Shown in pieces: positions 1 through 6,697 of a stretch of DNA of 11,296 nucleotides; the first letter of the stretch is position 1, and every line of letters begins with the position of its first letter. Where the stretch lies: assembly GCA_022568115.1 (NCBI GenBank), contig JADFFP010000015.1, positions 1 to 11,296 of the forward strand, given 5' to 3'. The notes below the pieces were generated by a model. It saw only the letters and a program-made list of their open reading frames with translations, was not told where the DNA came from and did no database searches. The DNA is from Pseudomonadota bacterium (GTDB lineage: Bacteria; Pseudomonadota; Alphaproteobacteria; Sphingomonadales; SMXR01). The position numbers and the translations under genes were made by a program.

Positions 1-1
1 A

Positions 2-157
2 ATGATTTTTTTTGAAGGCTTTGCAAATGAGGGCGAAGATCAGGAGAGGGCGCATGACACAAAATCCCTGCGCCTGGCGGCCGAGCTGAACGCCATGCCG
101 GATTCAAAGGCAAAAGCTGTTTTGATGAAACTGATTATGGCATTGGCAGAAGAGTAG
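2..157 (+). CDS. C-terminal fragment of a probable XRE-family HTH transcriptional regulator
   Basis: An open frame enters from the left edge and ends at TAG 155-157, leaving 51 residues. The visible part runs from an aromatic patch (MIFFEGFANE) through an acidic linker to two short helices ending in LMKLIMALAEE. This resembles the tail of alphaproteobacterial Cro/C1-type regulators, where an FFFEG-like strand follows the DNA-binding domain and a final helix carries an L-V-x-A-L-A type motif. The HTH itself would lie upstream of the window. The ATG at position 2 is probably an internal Met rather than the start, because 51 residues would not make a known domain. The family call rests on tail resemblance only. 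Confidence 0.55.
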   Translation: MIFFEGFANEGEDQERAHDTKSLRLAAELNAMPDSKAKAVLMKLIMALAEE

Positions 158-189
158 GTCGCCGCCAGGCTTAGCTGAAGAGCAGTAGA

Positions 190-360
190 CAGTTTCCAGT
201 TGCCAGATAACAGTTTTTATTTTGTCATACCCGCCTCCGCCTGTCCGCCGAAGCCTCTCGCCTCGGCGTAGCCTCCGGCATAGCCAGGGTGGCGAAGGGG
301 GATGCGGGTATCCGGTAGTTTTTAACTGCCACCTGCCCACTGCTAACTGACAACTGACAT
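190..360. repeat. Dispersed-repeat-like element: inverted arms around degenerate iterated core
   Basis: The core is bounded by a perfect 8-bp inverted pair, ATACCCGC (227-234) and GCGGGTAT (304-311). Inside, read on the minus strand, three related words follow one another: GGCTATGCCGGAGG, GGCTACGCCGAGG and GAGGCTTCGGCGG. Outside the arms both flanks hold AACTG/CAACTG-type words (191-212 and 324-358). The design resembles REP/BIME-like or other dispersed non-coding repeats. Copy number elsewhere in the genome cannot be seen here, so the class is inferred. Confidence 0.45.
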
Positions 361-416
361 ATCCATTCATAATGTTTTAGAAAAACCACCTTTTGGGGCG
401 ATTTTTTTACCGGGGG

Positions 417-445
417 TTCAATCTGGCGGCAAAAGGGGGTATACA
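417..445 (+). promoter_or_regulatory. Candidate sigma70 promoter for the DUF547 gene
   Basis: TTCAAT (417-422) and TATACA (440-445) are separated by 17 bp and lie 31 bp before the chosen start codon. The -35 box is a poor match and the -10 box a fair one, so this is the best available candidate rather than a firm call. Confidence 0.3.
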
Positions 446-475
446 GGATCTGTGTTTGTCATATGGGAGGACATC

Positions 476-1735
476 ATGAACCGGTACCTGTTTTTTTCAT
501 TCATCTTTGGCGCAATATTAATTTTAGGATTTGTGGCTGTTCCCGGGAATTTTTCTGCCTATGCCCAGAACAGCCCGGTGTGGGAGCGGTTTTCGGATTT
601 TGATCCGGATTCAGAAATAACCGTCAATCACTCACCGCTGAGCAATATTCTCAGGCAGACGGTCTTTCCGTTTGGCACCTCCAAGCGCATTCTCGGCACC
701 AAGGCCAATGCTAGCAGTACCTATACCGGAACCCGGATTGCCAGGGGCGGCGGCGGCACTGCCAGCCCTTCGCGCTACGAGGGTAACCGCCTGATGCTGC
801 ATGCCTTTTCCGATGAGCATGAGGATTTTTTCAAGGGCTACCAAAAGGGCCTGGAAAATCTCTCGAACCGCCGCCCCTTGCGTGAGCTGAATAAAAACGA
901 GCAGCTGGCCTTCTGGCTCAACCTTCATAATGTCATTGTCATCAACAAACTGATTGATGAGTATCCCATCTCCAAGCTCAAATCCCTGAGAAAAAGCAAA
1001 CGGGGGACGCCGTTTTGGGAACAAAAGGTGACTTTAGTCGAAGGAGTTCCCCTGTCCCTTCTGGATATTGAAAATATCGTTTATCATAATTTTGATAACC
1101 CGGCAGCCATCTACGGCCTGTTTCAGGGCACCATTGGCGGCCCGAGCTTGCCGAGGGTGGCCTTTGACGGCGAGAATGTCTGGGATGTTCTTGAGGACAA
1201 TGCGGCGGAGTTCGTCAATTCCAACCGCGGGGTCCGGCCCAAGGGGACCAAGGCTGAGGTTTCCGAGTTTTATGAGTGGTCCAAGGCCGCGTTCGGAAAC
1301 TCGGACGAGGCGGTTCTCGATCATATCTTCTCCTATGCCAATTACAGCTTTCTCGGCAATATCTCAGGCGTCCAGACCCTGAAATACAAAACCTATAACT
1401 GGAAGATCGCTGACCTGCTGGGCGGAACCCTGCATTCCGGGAGCTCCTCCAACTATGCCATTTTTTTGTCAAACGCTAATGCCAAATCAAACACAGAGGG
1501 TAGACCTAATGCATCGAGTGGGGAAGTACCCCAATTTGGCAGCTTTGACCTGACCGGTTGGTTGCATTCCTATGCGCCGAAAGGGTTCAACCTGGAAAAC
1601 CTTATTCCACCCGGCGCTTATGAGTTGATTACAGCGGCCTTCCAGCACAATGATCTACCGTTTAGGACCCCGGTTATTACGACCATAGAATGCCCGCCCG
1701 GCGATCCTTGTATAGAGGTTGATTACGATAATTAA
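476..1735 (+). CDS. Exported DUF547-family protein
   Basis: This encodes 419 residues. ATG 476 is preferred over an in-frame start at 452 because GGGAGG (465-470) sits 5 bases upstream and because a clean signal peptide then begins at residue 1: basic N-terminus, a hydrophobic run of about 18 residues, and likely cleavage after AYA (residue 30). The DUF547 core covers roughly residues 130-255: the helix NEQLAFWLNLHNVIVINKL, the segment VPLSLLDIENIV, then LFQGTIGGPSLP (215-226) and NSNRGVR. In many relatives the equivalent loop is C-A-x-x-x-C-P-S-L; here both Cys positions are Gly. The function of DUF547 is unknown to me, and some relatives sit beside envelope or glutathione-related genes. The C-terminal 120 residues are family-specific and contain the only Cys pair (CPPGDPC). 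The gene is convergent with the DUF427 gene, with no bases between the two stop codons. Secretion to the periplasm is inferred. Confidence 0.85.
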   Translation: MNRYLFFSFIFGAILILGFVAVPGNFSAYAQNSPVWERFSDFDPDSEITVNHSPLSNILRQTVFPFGTSKRILGTKANASSTYTGTRIARGGGGTASPSRYEGNRLMLHAFSDEHEDFFKGYQKGLENLSNRRPLRELNKNEQLAFWLNLHNVIVINKLIDEYPISKLKSLRKSKRGTPFWEQKVTLVEGVPLSLLDIENIVYHNFDNPAAIYGLFQGTIGGPSLPRVAFDGENVWDVLEDNAAEFVNSNRGVRPKGTKAEVSEFYEWSKAAFGNSDEAVLDHIFSYANYSFLGNISGVQTLKYKTYNWKIADLLGGTLHSGSSSNYAIFLSNANAKSNTEGRPNASSGEVPQFGSFDLTGWLHSYAPKGFNLENLIPPGAYELITAAFQHNDLPFRTPVITTIECPPGDPCIEVDYDN

Positions 1736-2107
1736 TCAGGGTTTGCGGGTGATTTTGACCGCCTTGGCGTCGAAGGCCAGAAAGCCTTTGATTAAGGCCA
1801 CATGATCAAGCGGGGCCTGGTAACTCCAGGCGATGTTTTCCACCAGGCCCTCATCGGTTTTCAGGGAATAATAGCTGGCCTCGCCCTTGATCGGGCAGTG
1901 GGTCGAATGGCCCCGGTTTTTCACCAGACGGGAAAAGTCAATGTCTTGGCGGGGAATGTAATAGACCGCGGGAAAGACCTTTCCAAAGTGATATTCGGTC
2001 AATTTCAGGGCGCGGGTGGTTTCCGCCAACAGACTGCCGCCAGCCCGGGCGGCTGCGGAAAGCGTTCCTTTGGCGGGGGTAATTTCAGCATAATGGTTTT
2101 TGGACAT
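1736..2107 (-). CDS. DUF427-domain protein, last gene of the RND operon
   Basis: This encodes 123 residues from ATG at 2107, with AAGGA about 8 bases upstream. A longer in-frame reading to 2332 exists, but it would overlap the barrel gene and its extra residues look like non-coding shadow. The protein is a single DUF427 domain (PF04248). Diagnostic elements are HCPIKGEASYY at 70-80 and VENIAWSY at 89-96, followed by the family's usual P-L-x-H-V-x-x-I-K-G-F-L-A-F ending. There is no signal peptide or membrane segment, so it is probably cytoplasmic. It starts 13 bases after the barrel gene stop and so is likely cotranscribed with it. The biochemical role of DUF427 is not established, and its link to the transport genes is positional only. 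Its stop codon touches that of the DUF547 gene on the other strand. Confidence 0.87.
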   Translation of the reverse strand: MSKNHYAEITPAKGTLSAAARAGGSLLAETTRALKLTEYHFGKVFPAVYYIPRQDIDFSRLVKNRGHSTHCPIKGEASYYSLKTDEGLVENIAWSYQAPLDHVALIKGFLAFDAKAVKITRKP

Positions 2108-2120
2108 ATGGGTTCCTTTT

Positions 2121-3323
2121 TTAAAAATAGCGCGCCAGGCGCAACTGGATATAATCATCGCGGGCGAAGGAAAAAAGTATTTCCCCGGGATCGGCGCCGG
2201 TGAAAAAGCGCATCCGCAATTCCACCACGTAATGATCGCCGATCCGCCGTTCGGCCTCGATGGTATAAAAAGTCTCGGAAGTTGAGGGGTCGACAATCGC
2301 CCCGGCGAGAATTGAAGTGTCCTGGATATCATTCAGCGCGAGCCGCATGCCAACAAAAATATCGTCATCGAACGGGGTCGGGGGGGCCAGCTGGCCGCGC
2401 CCGTCGTGCAGGTATTCCACCAGCAGCCCGAGATCGGCGGCCCCGGAGATTTGATAGAGGGTGTATTCGACCCCAGTGGTCAGCGCGGCAAAGGTTCCGC
2501 CCTGGCCGGCGCGGATAATGCCTTCGAATTTCAGCAGCCAGGCGCCGGCGGTGTACTGCACATCCACGCCCCCCTGGTGGATGATGTCATAACGGGGCAG
2601 CAAAGCCGTGCCGGCCTGGTTGGGGATGAACGTCGGCTCACGCCCGGTGCCGTAAAAATAATAGGCGCCGACATCCAGATCGCCAAAGTAATGGGAATAG
2701 CGGAGCGCCACATCAACGTGCTTCTGACCGAGGCTGGAGGTGTACAGGGGGTTGCCGGTATCCACCGGCAGGGCGGTTCTGAGCCGCCCGTCGGCGCCCG
2801 GGAAAGTGCGCTCGCGAAAGCCCGGCAAAATGTACAGGTCGAGCTGGCCCCAATCATGAAATTTGGTGACATTGATCATCGGCTGGCCCAGGTAATCCTC
2901 TCCGTCCAGGTCTTCGACCAGATCGACCTGGTTGATGATGTTGACCAGATGGTTCGATTCCGTCACCCCCCAGAACACCTTGTTGAAACCGGTCAGGATT
3001 TCCCAGCCGCCGGCCCTATAGAGCCAATAGGCTTCGCGGATATCAAAATGGCTGCGCCGGCCGTCGCGGGAATCGAGACGGAAAAAAGGGATAAAGCTGA
3101 ACTGGTGCTTGCCGCCTGTGGCCCGGTAGCGGAACTCCGGCTGGAAAATCAGGGAGATTTCGGCATTTCCCTGCTGGCCCGGCAACGCCGGATTCCATGG
3201 GAAAAGGCGGGTTTCCACCCCGGCAAACCCTGAAATATTAACCGGCCCAAGCTCAGCGGCGGCCGCACTTTGGAGGGAAAGCACGACCGCCGCAAAGCCG
3301 AGGAGGAGGGAGAGTGTTTTCAT
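2121..3323 (-). CDS. Outer-membrane beta-barrel protein of the RND operon
   Basis: This encodes 400 residues. It has a textbook signal peptide (MKTLSLLLGF, hydrophobic core, AAAA near residue 20-23 before ELGPVN). The mature part is an alternating polar/aromatic pattern typical of outer-membrane strands, for example QFSFIPFFRLDSRD, HVDVALRYSHYF, DVGAYYFYG and HYVVELRMRFF. The chain ends YIQLRLARYF, the C-terminal Phe used for BAM-dependent insertion. A conserved-looking block (GFNKVFWGVTESNHLVNIIN and following acidic residues, about residues 112-145) recalls barrels encoded beside MMPL-type RND permeases, but I cannot assign a named Pfam family with confidence. It starts 10 bases after the LolA-like stop, with a weak GAAG ribosome site. 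Inferred role: the outer-membrane end of a hydrophobe or lipid route, as acceptor or exit channel. Confidence 0.8.
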   Translation of the reverse strand: MKTLSLLLGFAAVVLSLQSAAAAELGPVNISGFAGVETRLFPWNPALPGQQGNAEISLIFQPEFRYRATGGKHQFSFIPFFRLDSRDGRRSHFDIREAYWLYRAGGWEILTGFNKVFWGVTESNHLVNIINQVDLVEDLDGEDYLGQPMINVTKFHDWGQLDLYILPGFRERTFPGADGRLRTALPVDTGNPLYTSSLGQKHVDVALRYSHYFGDLDVGAYYFYGTGREPTFIPNQAGTALLPRYDIIHQGGVDVQYTAGAWLLKFEGIIRAGQGGTFAALTTGVEYTLYQISGAADLGLLVEYLHDGRGQLAPPTPFDDDIFVGMRLALNDIQDTSILAGAIVDPSTSETFYTIEAERRIGDHYVVELRMRFFTGADPGEILFSFARDDYIQLRLARYF

Positions 3324-3333
3324 TCTTCAAATT

Positions 3334-4146
3334 CTAACGCACCCGGCGCAAAATTCCCTTCTGGAAATCGTTGTTATCGAGGCCGGTTTTGAAGGTGAAG
3401 TCCGAGAAAACCAGATCGGTGCTTTTGCCGGTCAGGTGGTTGACCATCTTGAGGGTATGGGCGCGCCAGATGCCGCCCTTATATTCGCGGTAATCTTCAA
3501 AGCTGAGGGTTTTCAGGAGCGCCCCCTTGCGGTCGTAAAAATCAACCTTCCGGGTCTGGTAAACGCTCTGGTCGACCCACGCGATTTGCTTGGTGTAACC
3601 GGAATATTCATACAACGGCGTGCGCTCCACCACGTCACAGACCAGATCGCCGCACGGCTCTTCACCGAGGTAGCGGTAGGAATACTTGTTGAGCTCAAGC
3701 GCGGTGAAATCCTCAAAGGCAAATTCCGAGCCGACGAACGGGCCGGACTTGTTGACCGAGGAAATGCGCTTGACCCGCTTTAGCGCCGGCAGGTACAGCC
3801 ACTGGTCGTCAGGATCGAGGATCCGGGCGTGGGAGAGCAGCGCGGTGCCGTAGATATCCGCCGGGCTATTGAACACCACCAGGCTTTTGTCGCCGAGGTT
3901 TTCATCCGGAACCTCAAGGATTTTTTGCGATATGTTGCGCACCGTAACCTGCCCTTTAGCATTGCGCAGGATCATTTTCAGCTCCACCTGGCTGTCGCCA
4001 AAGCCGCGGTCCGAGCGGTCGCTGCGGGCGGCGATCTCGAAGCCTTTCTGCTCTGTGGTTTCGGCCAGGACGCCGCCCGGCAACAGGGTGGCGAACAGTC
4101 CGGCAATCAGCAGCCGGCTAAGCGTTTTGGGTAATGAGTTTTTCAT
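3334..4146 (-). CDS. LolA-like periplasmic 'outer membrane lipoprotein-sorting' protein (PF17131 type)
   Basis: This encodes 270 residues from ATG at 4146. AAGGA lies about 7 bases upstream, while an in-frame TTG two codons earlier has poorer spacing. A signal peptide occupies residues 1-28, cleaved after VLA. The mature protein matches the PF17131 LolA-like fold: DQWLYLPALKRVKRISS (115-131), FVGSEFAFEDFT (137-148), the segment KQIAWVDQSVYQTRKVDFYD, and a final FSDFTFKTGLDNNDFQKG. Cys165 and Cys170 could form a disulfide. This family has the LolA/LolB half-barrel with a hydrophobic cavity and is often encoded beside HAE3 RND permeases. It is not the housekeeping LolA. The reading frame overlaps the end of the RND gene by 29 bases, implying translational coupling. 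Likely role: periplasmic shuttle for a lipid or hydrophobic ligand. Confidence 0.88.
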   Translation of the reverse strand: MKNSLPKTLSRLLIAGLFATLLPGGVLAETTEQKGFEIAARSDRSDRGFGDSQVELKMILRNAKGQVTVRNISQKILEVPDENLGDKSLVVFNSPADIYGTALLSHARILDPDDQWLYLPALKRVKRISSVNKSGPFVGSEFAFEDFTALELNKYSYRYLGEEPCGDLVCDVVERTPLYEYSGYTKQIAWVDQSVYQTRKVDFYDRKGALLKTLSFEDYREYKGGIWRAHTLKMVNHLTGKSTDLVFSDFTFKTGLDNNDFQKGILRRVR

Positions 4147-6475
4147 CTGCAATTCCTTTGGTTTCTGTTTCCTTGTAGCCGATCATCAGGATCGCCGGCA
4201 ACAGCAGGAAATCGACGATCAGCGCCAGCACGATCGCGAGCGCCGTCAGCAAGCCCATCTGGGCGTTAATCAGGAAGGTCGAGGTTGCCAGCACCCCGAA
4301 CCCGAAGGTCAGGATGATGGTGGTGATGACAATTGCCTGGCCGACGGTCTCAAACGCATAGCGGATCGCCTCGGGCCGGGAATAGCCCTTTTCGCGCCGC
4401 CCGCGCAGGTATTTGGTCAGGAAATGGACGGTATCGTCGACCACGATCCCGAGGCTGGTGGCGGCGACGGTCGAGGCCGCCATGCCGATCTGGCCGACCA
4501 GCAGCGCCCACAAGCCAAAAGCCATCAGGATCGGCACCGCGTTCGGGATCAGGCTCAGGAGGCCGAGGCCAAGACTTCTTAAGGAAAGGATCATAATTCC
4601 GGCGATCAGGATCACCGCGATCACATTGCCCCGGAGCATGCTTTCAATATTGCGCTGGGAAATGTAGGAAAACATCACCGTAGCGCTGGTCGGCTTGGCG
4701 CTCATGTGGGGCGGCAGGTTGACCGCCAGCCAGTCCCTGGATTTATCCAGGAATGTGCGCACATCGGCGGTCGGCAGGTTGTCGAGCGTGGCGGTTACGC
4801 GGGTTGCCGACTTGTCGATATTGATCCGGTCGTTGAGGTCCAGGCCGTAGGGCAGGGACAGCTCGTATAACAACAGGTACTGGGCCGCCAGCTCGCGGTC
4901 GCCGGGGAGGGCGTAGTAGTCCGGGTCATCGCCGTTCAGGTTCTTGTTCAGGCGCTTGATAATATCGGAATAGGAAAAGACGTGCCGCACTTCCGGCTGA
5001 CCTCGAAGCCAGGCGGTGAACGCTTCCAGCCGTTCAAGGTATTCAGGATTGCTGATGCCCCCGGTCTCGCCCGCCTCAAGGGAGTATTCCACCACGTAGG
5101 GACCGTTCAGGTGCTTAATGGCAAATTCTGCATCGGTGCGGAACTGGATCCGGTGGTCGAAATATTTCACCCATTCATCGTTCAGCTCTAACGTCGGGAT
5201 CAGGCTGATCAGCGCCAGGGTCGCCGCCCCCATGGTGATCAGGATCCGCTTGCGGCGGAAAATTACGAAGTCCGCCAGCCGCCCCAGCAGGCCTTGCATG
5301 GTGACTCGGTCTCCGGTCCGGGGCTTGACCTTCATGGGAAGGATGCTAAGCATTGCCGGCAGGAACGCCAGTGATAAGGCCCAGGCAGCGGCTATGCCCA
5401 TGGCGGTAATGTTGCCGAGGTGCCAGAACGGCGGTGAATCCGAAAAATTCATACTCAGGAAGCCGACAATGGTGGTCAGCGAGGTAATCGAGACCGGCAG
5501 GAAATTGATCCGCAAACTTTCTTTCAGCGCGCTGTTCTTGTCCTGGCCGTCGCGCATCAGGTTCAGCATGGTGACCAGGATGTGGATGCTGTCGGCGATC
5601 GCCAGGGTCAGGATAATGGTTGGCGCGGTTACTGAGATTGGACTCAGCTTGATGCCTAAAAATCCCGCCAGGCCCATCGCCGTCAAGGAGGAAAATCCGA
5701 TCACCAGCAGCGTGGCGAAGGTCGCGCTGAAGCTCCTGAGCATCACGAACATGAACACCAGCAATACCCCGTACATCACGGGAACCAGAAAGCCGACATC
5801 GGCCTTACCGGCTTCGGCGAAGGCGCTGTTAAGCATCGTAATGCCGGACAGGGCGATTTTCAGGTCCGGGTATTCGGCCCTGGTTTCATCGGCAATTTTG
5901 CGCGCGGCGCTGACCGCCTCGGGCACCTCCTCCAAACTTAGCTGAGGAAATTGCAACACAACATTGACCCCGGTGGTCCCGGCCTCGGCATTGATCAGGT
6001 TGCCCCGGAGCAGGGGCTCCGCCAGGGCAATCGCCTGGCGCCGGTCCAGCTCTTGCTGGCTGAGCGTGGCGCCGCCCCGGACCAGGTTTTCAACCGTCAG
6101 GTCATCGCCGTCGGCCCAGCTGTGCTGGAAGTTGGTGATGGAATCGACCCGGAGGGCATAAGGGATGGTCCAGGCCTTCTCGGTGAGGCGCTCAATGGCG
6201 TCTGTCACCTGCGGCGAAAAGACCTTGCCTGAAGCCGGCTGGATAACAAAAACAATATTGTCGTTCTTGGTATAGATATCCTGAAAATCCTCAAATGCTG
6301 TCATTTCAGGGTTTTCATCGGAGAAAAATATCCGGTAATTGTTGGAAAACTCCAAATGGCGCATGCCGCTGGCGGCGCCAAAAACGGTCAATATAGTGGC
6401 CACCACTACCAGCCAGCGGAAGCGGATCAGAAAATCGGCGAATTGGAGGACTTTTCCCTCGAGCTTGCTTCCCAT
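4118..6475 (-). CDS. RND-superfamily permease, MMPL/HAE3 type
   Basis: This encodes 785 residues from ATG at 6475, with AAGGGGA about 6 bases upstream. The architecture is the duplicated RND plan: TM1 (about 19-38), a first periplasmic loop (about 40-225), TM2-6 (about 228-380), TM7 (about 408-427), a second loop (about 430-610), and TM8-12 (about 616-762). Both TM4-equivalents carry the acidic relay motifs of HAE3 proteins: LAIADSIHIL at 291-300 and VVDDTVHFLTKYL at 678-690. Length and the two similar halves fit HAE3 (HpnN-like and archaeal/bacterial hydrophobe exporters) rather than the approximately 1,000-residue HAE1/AcrB group. No membrane-fusion protein gene is present; a LolA-like protein follows instead, which is the usual context for lipid-trafficking RNDs. 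It is first in the operon, with promoter and operators immediately upstream. Substrate unknown. Confidence 0.92.
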   Translation of the reverse strand: MGSKLEGKVLQFADFLIRFRWLVVVATILTVFGAASGMRHLEFSNNYRIFFSDENPEMTAFEDFQDIYTKNDNIVFVIQPASGKVFSPQVTDAIERLTEKAWTIPYALRVDSITNFQHSWADGDDLTVENLVRGGATLSQQELDRRQAIALAEPLLRGNLINAEAGTTGVNVVLQFPQLSLEEVPEAVSAARKIADETRAEYPDLKIALSGITMLNSAFAEAGKADVGFLVPVMYGVLLVFMFVMLRSFSATFATLLVIGFSSLTAMGLAGFLGIKLSPISVTAPTIILTLAIADSIHILVTMLNLMRDGQDKNSALKESLRINFLPVSITSLTTIVGFLSMNFSDSPPFWHLGNITAMGIAAAWALSLAFLPAMLSILPMKVKPRTGDRVTMQGLLGRLADFVIFRRKRILITMGAATLALISLIPTLELNDEWVKYFDHRIQFRTDAEFAIKHLNGPYVVEYSLEAGETGGISNPEYLERLEAFTAWLRGQPEVRHVFSYSDIIKRLNKNLNGDDPDYYALPGDRELAAQYLLLYELSLPYGLDLNDRINIDKSATRVTATLDNLPTADVRTFLDKSRDWLAVNLPPHMSAKPTSATVMFSYISQRNIESMLRGNVIAVILIAGIMILSLRSLGLGLLSLIPNAVPILMAFGLWALLVGQIGMAASTVAATSLGIVVDDTVHFLTKYLRGRREKGYSRPEAIRYAFETVGQAIVITTIILTFGFGVLATSTFLINAQMGLLTALAIVLALIVDFLLLPAILMIGYKETETKGIADEKLITQNA

Positions 6476-6498
6476 TTTGTTTCCCCTTTTGGGTTAAG

Positions 6499-6514
6499 CA
6501 GAATAAACATTCTG
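6499..6514. promoter_or_regulatory. TetR-type operator, copy 1 (CAGAA-N6-TTCTG)
   Basis: CAGAATAAACATTCTG has perfect 5-bp inverted arms. It lies in the predicted leader of the RND operon, 54 bp (about five helical turns) from copy 2. Binding by the adjacent TetR protein is inferred from the layout. Confidence 0.6.
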
Positions 6515-6552
6515 AAAAAAGTAAAAAAAATATTGACAACCGGGTTCAATTA

Positions 6553-6568
6553 CAGAATGATCGTTCTT
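6553..6568. promoter_or_regulatory. TetR-type operator, copy 2 at the RND operon promoter
   Basis: CAGAATGATCGTTCTT matches the same CAGAA-N6-TTCTG plan with one end mismatch, and its centre is nearly symmetric (AGAATGATCGTTCT). On the minus strand it follows the -10 box directly and would cover the transcription start, so binding should repress the RND operon. Confidence 0.65.
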
Positions 6569-6595
6569 ATATAGAGGGGGCTGGCAAAGTGTCAA
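6568..6595 (-). promoter_or_regulatory. Sigma70 promoter of the RND-LolA-barrel-DUF427 operon
   Basis: On the minus strand a perfect TTGACA (6590-6595) is followed after 16 bp by TATATA (6568-6573); TATAAG at 18 bp is an overlapping alternative. Transcription would start near 6560, about 85 bases before the RND start codon, inside operator copy 2. Confidence 0.65.
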
Positions 6596-6624
6596 GTGTT
6601 TGACCGGTAAAAAAATTGAAAAAA

Positions 6625-6653
6625 TTGATAATCCTTTAAAAACAAGGTATTAT
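6625..6653 (+). promoter_or_regulatory. Sigma70 promoter of the TetR-family gene
   Basis: TTGATA (6625-6630), a 17-bp spacer and TATTAT (6648-6653) form a good promoter reading right. Operator copy 3 begins at the very next base, mirroring the arrangement at the divergent promoter. Confidence 0.65.
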
Positions 6654-6669
6654 CAGAACAGATATTCTG
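6654..6669. promoter_or_regulatory. TetR-type operator, copy 3 at the tetR-like gene's own promoter
   Basis: CAGAACAGATATTCTG has perfect 5-bp arms with the same 6-bp spacing as the other two copies. It covers the expected start site of the regulator gene, which points to autorepression. Confidence 0.65.
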
Positions 6670-6697
6670 GAACAACCTGGAAGAGCTGATAAAAAAG

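Larger units (their letters stand above)
158..475. other. Intergenic region carrying a repeat element and a weak candidate promoter
   Basis: These 318 bases lie between the regulator tail and the DUF547 gene, and no convincing coding frame was seen. Positions 190-360 are built from repeated AACTG/CAACTG-like words flanking a GC-rich core with inverted arms, annotated separately. Positions 361-475 are the likely leader and promoter zone of the downstream gene, with T-rich and G-rich runs (405-409, 411-416, 433-439). No tRNA or riboswitch-like fold was recognised. Confidence 0.6.

Noticed and set aside
2406..3233. A 275-codon open frame antisense to the barrel gene
   Set aside because: It lies wholly inside the opposite-strand barrel gene, which has a signal peptide, strand pattern and C-terminal Phe. 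The antisense translation has no recognisable domain and reflects GC-biased shadowing.
5118..5945. A 275-codon open frame antisense to the RND permease
   Set aside because: The RND protein on the minus strand has clear motifs throughout this interval. The plus-strand translation is low-complexity shadow sequence.
6533..6561. TTGACA on the plus strand with AATGAT 17 bp downstream as a second promoter for the TetR gene
   Set aside because: The -35 box is perfect but the -10 box is poor, and it would give a long leader. TTGATA-17-TATTAT closer to the gene is the better match and has the operator correctly placed.
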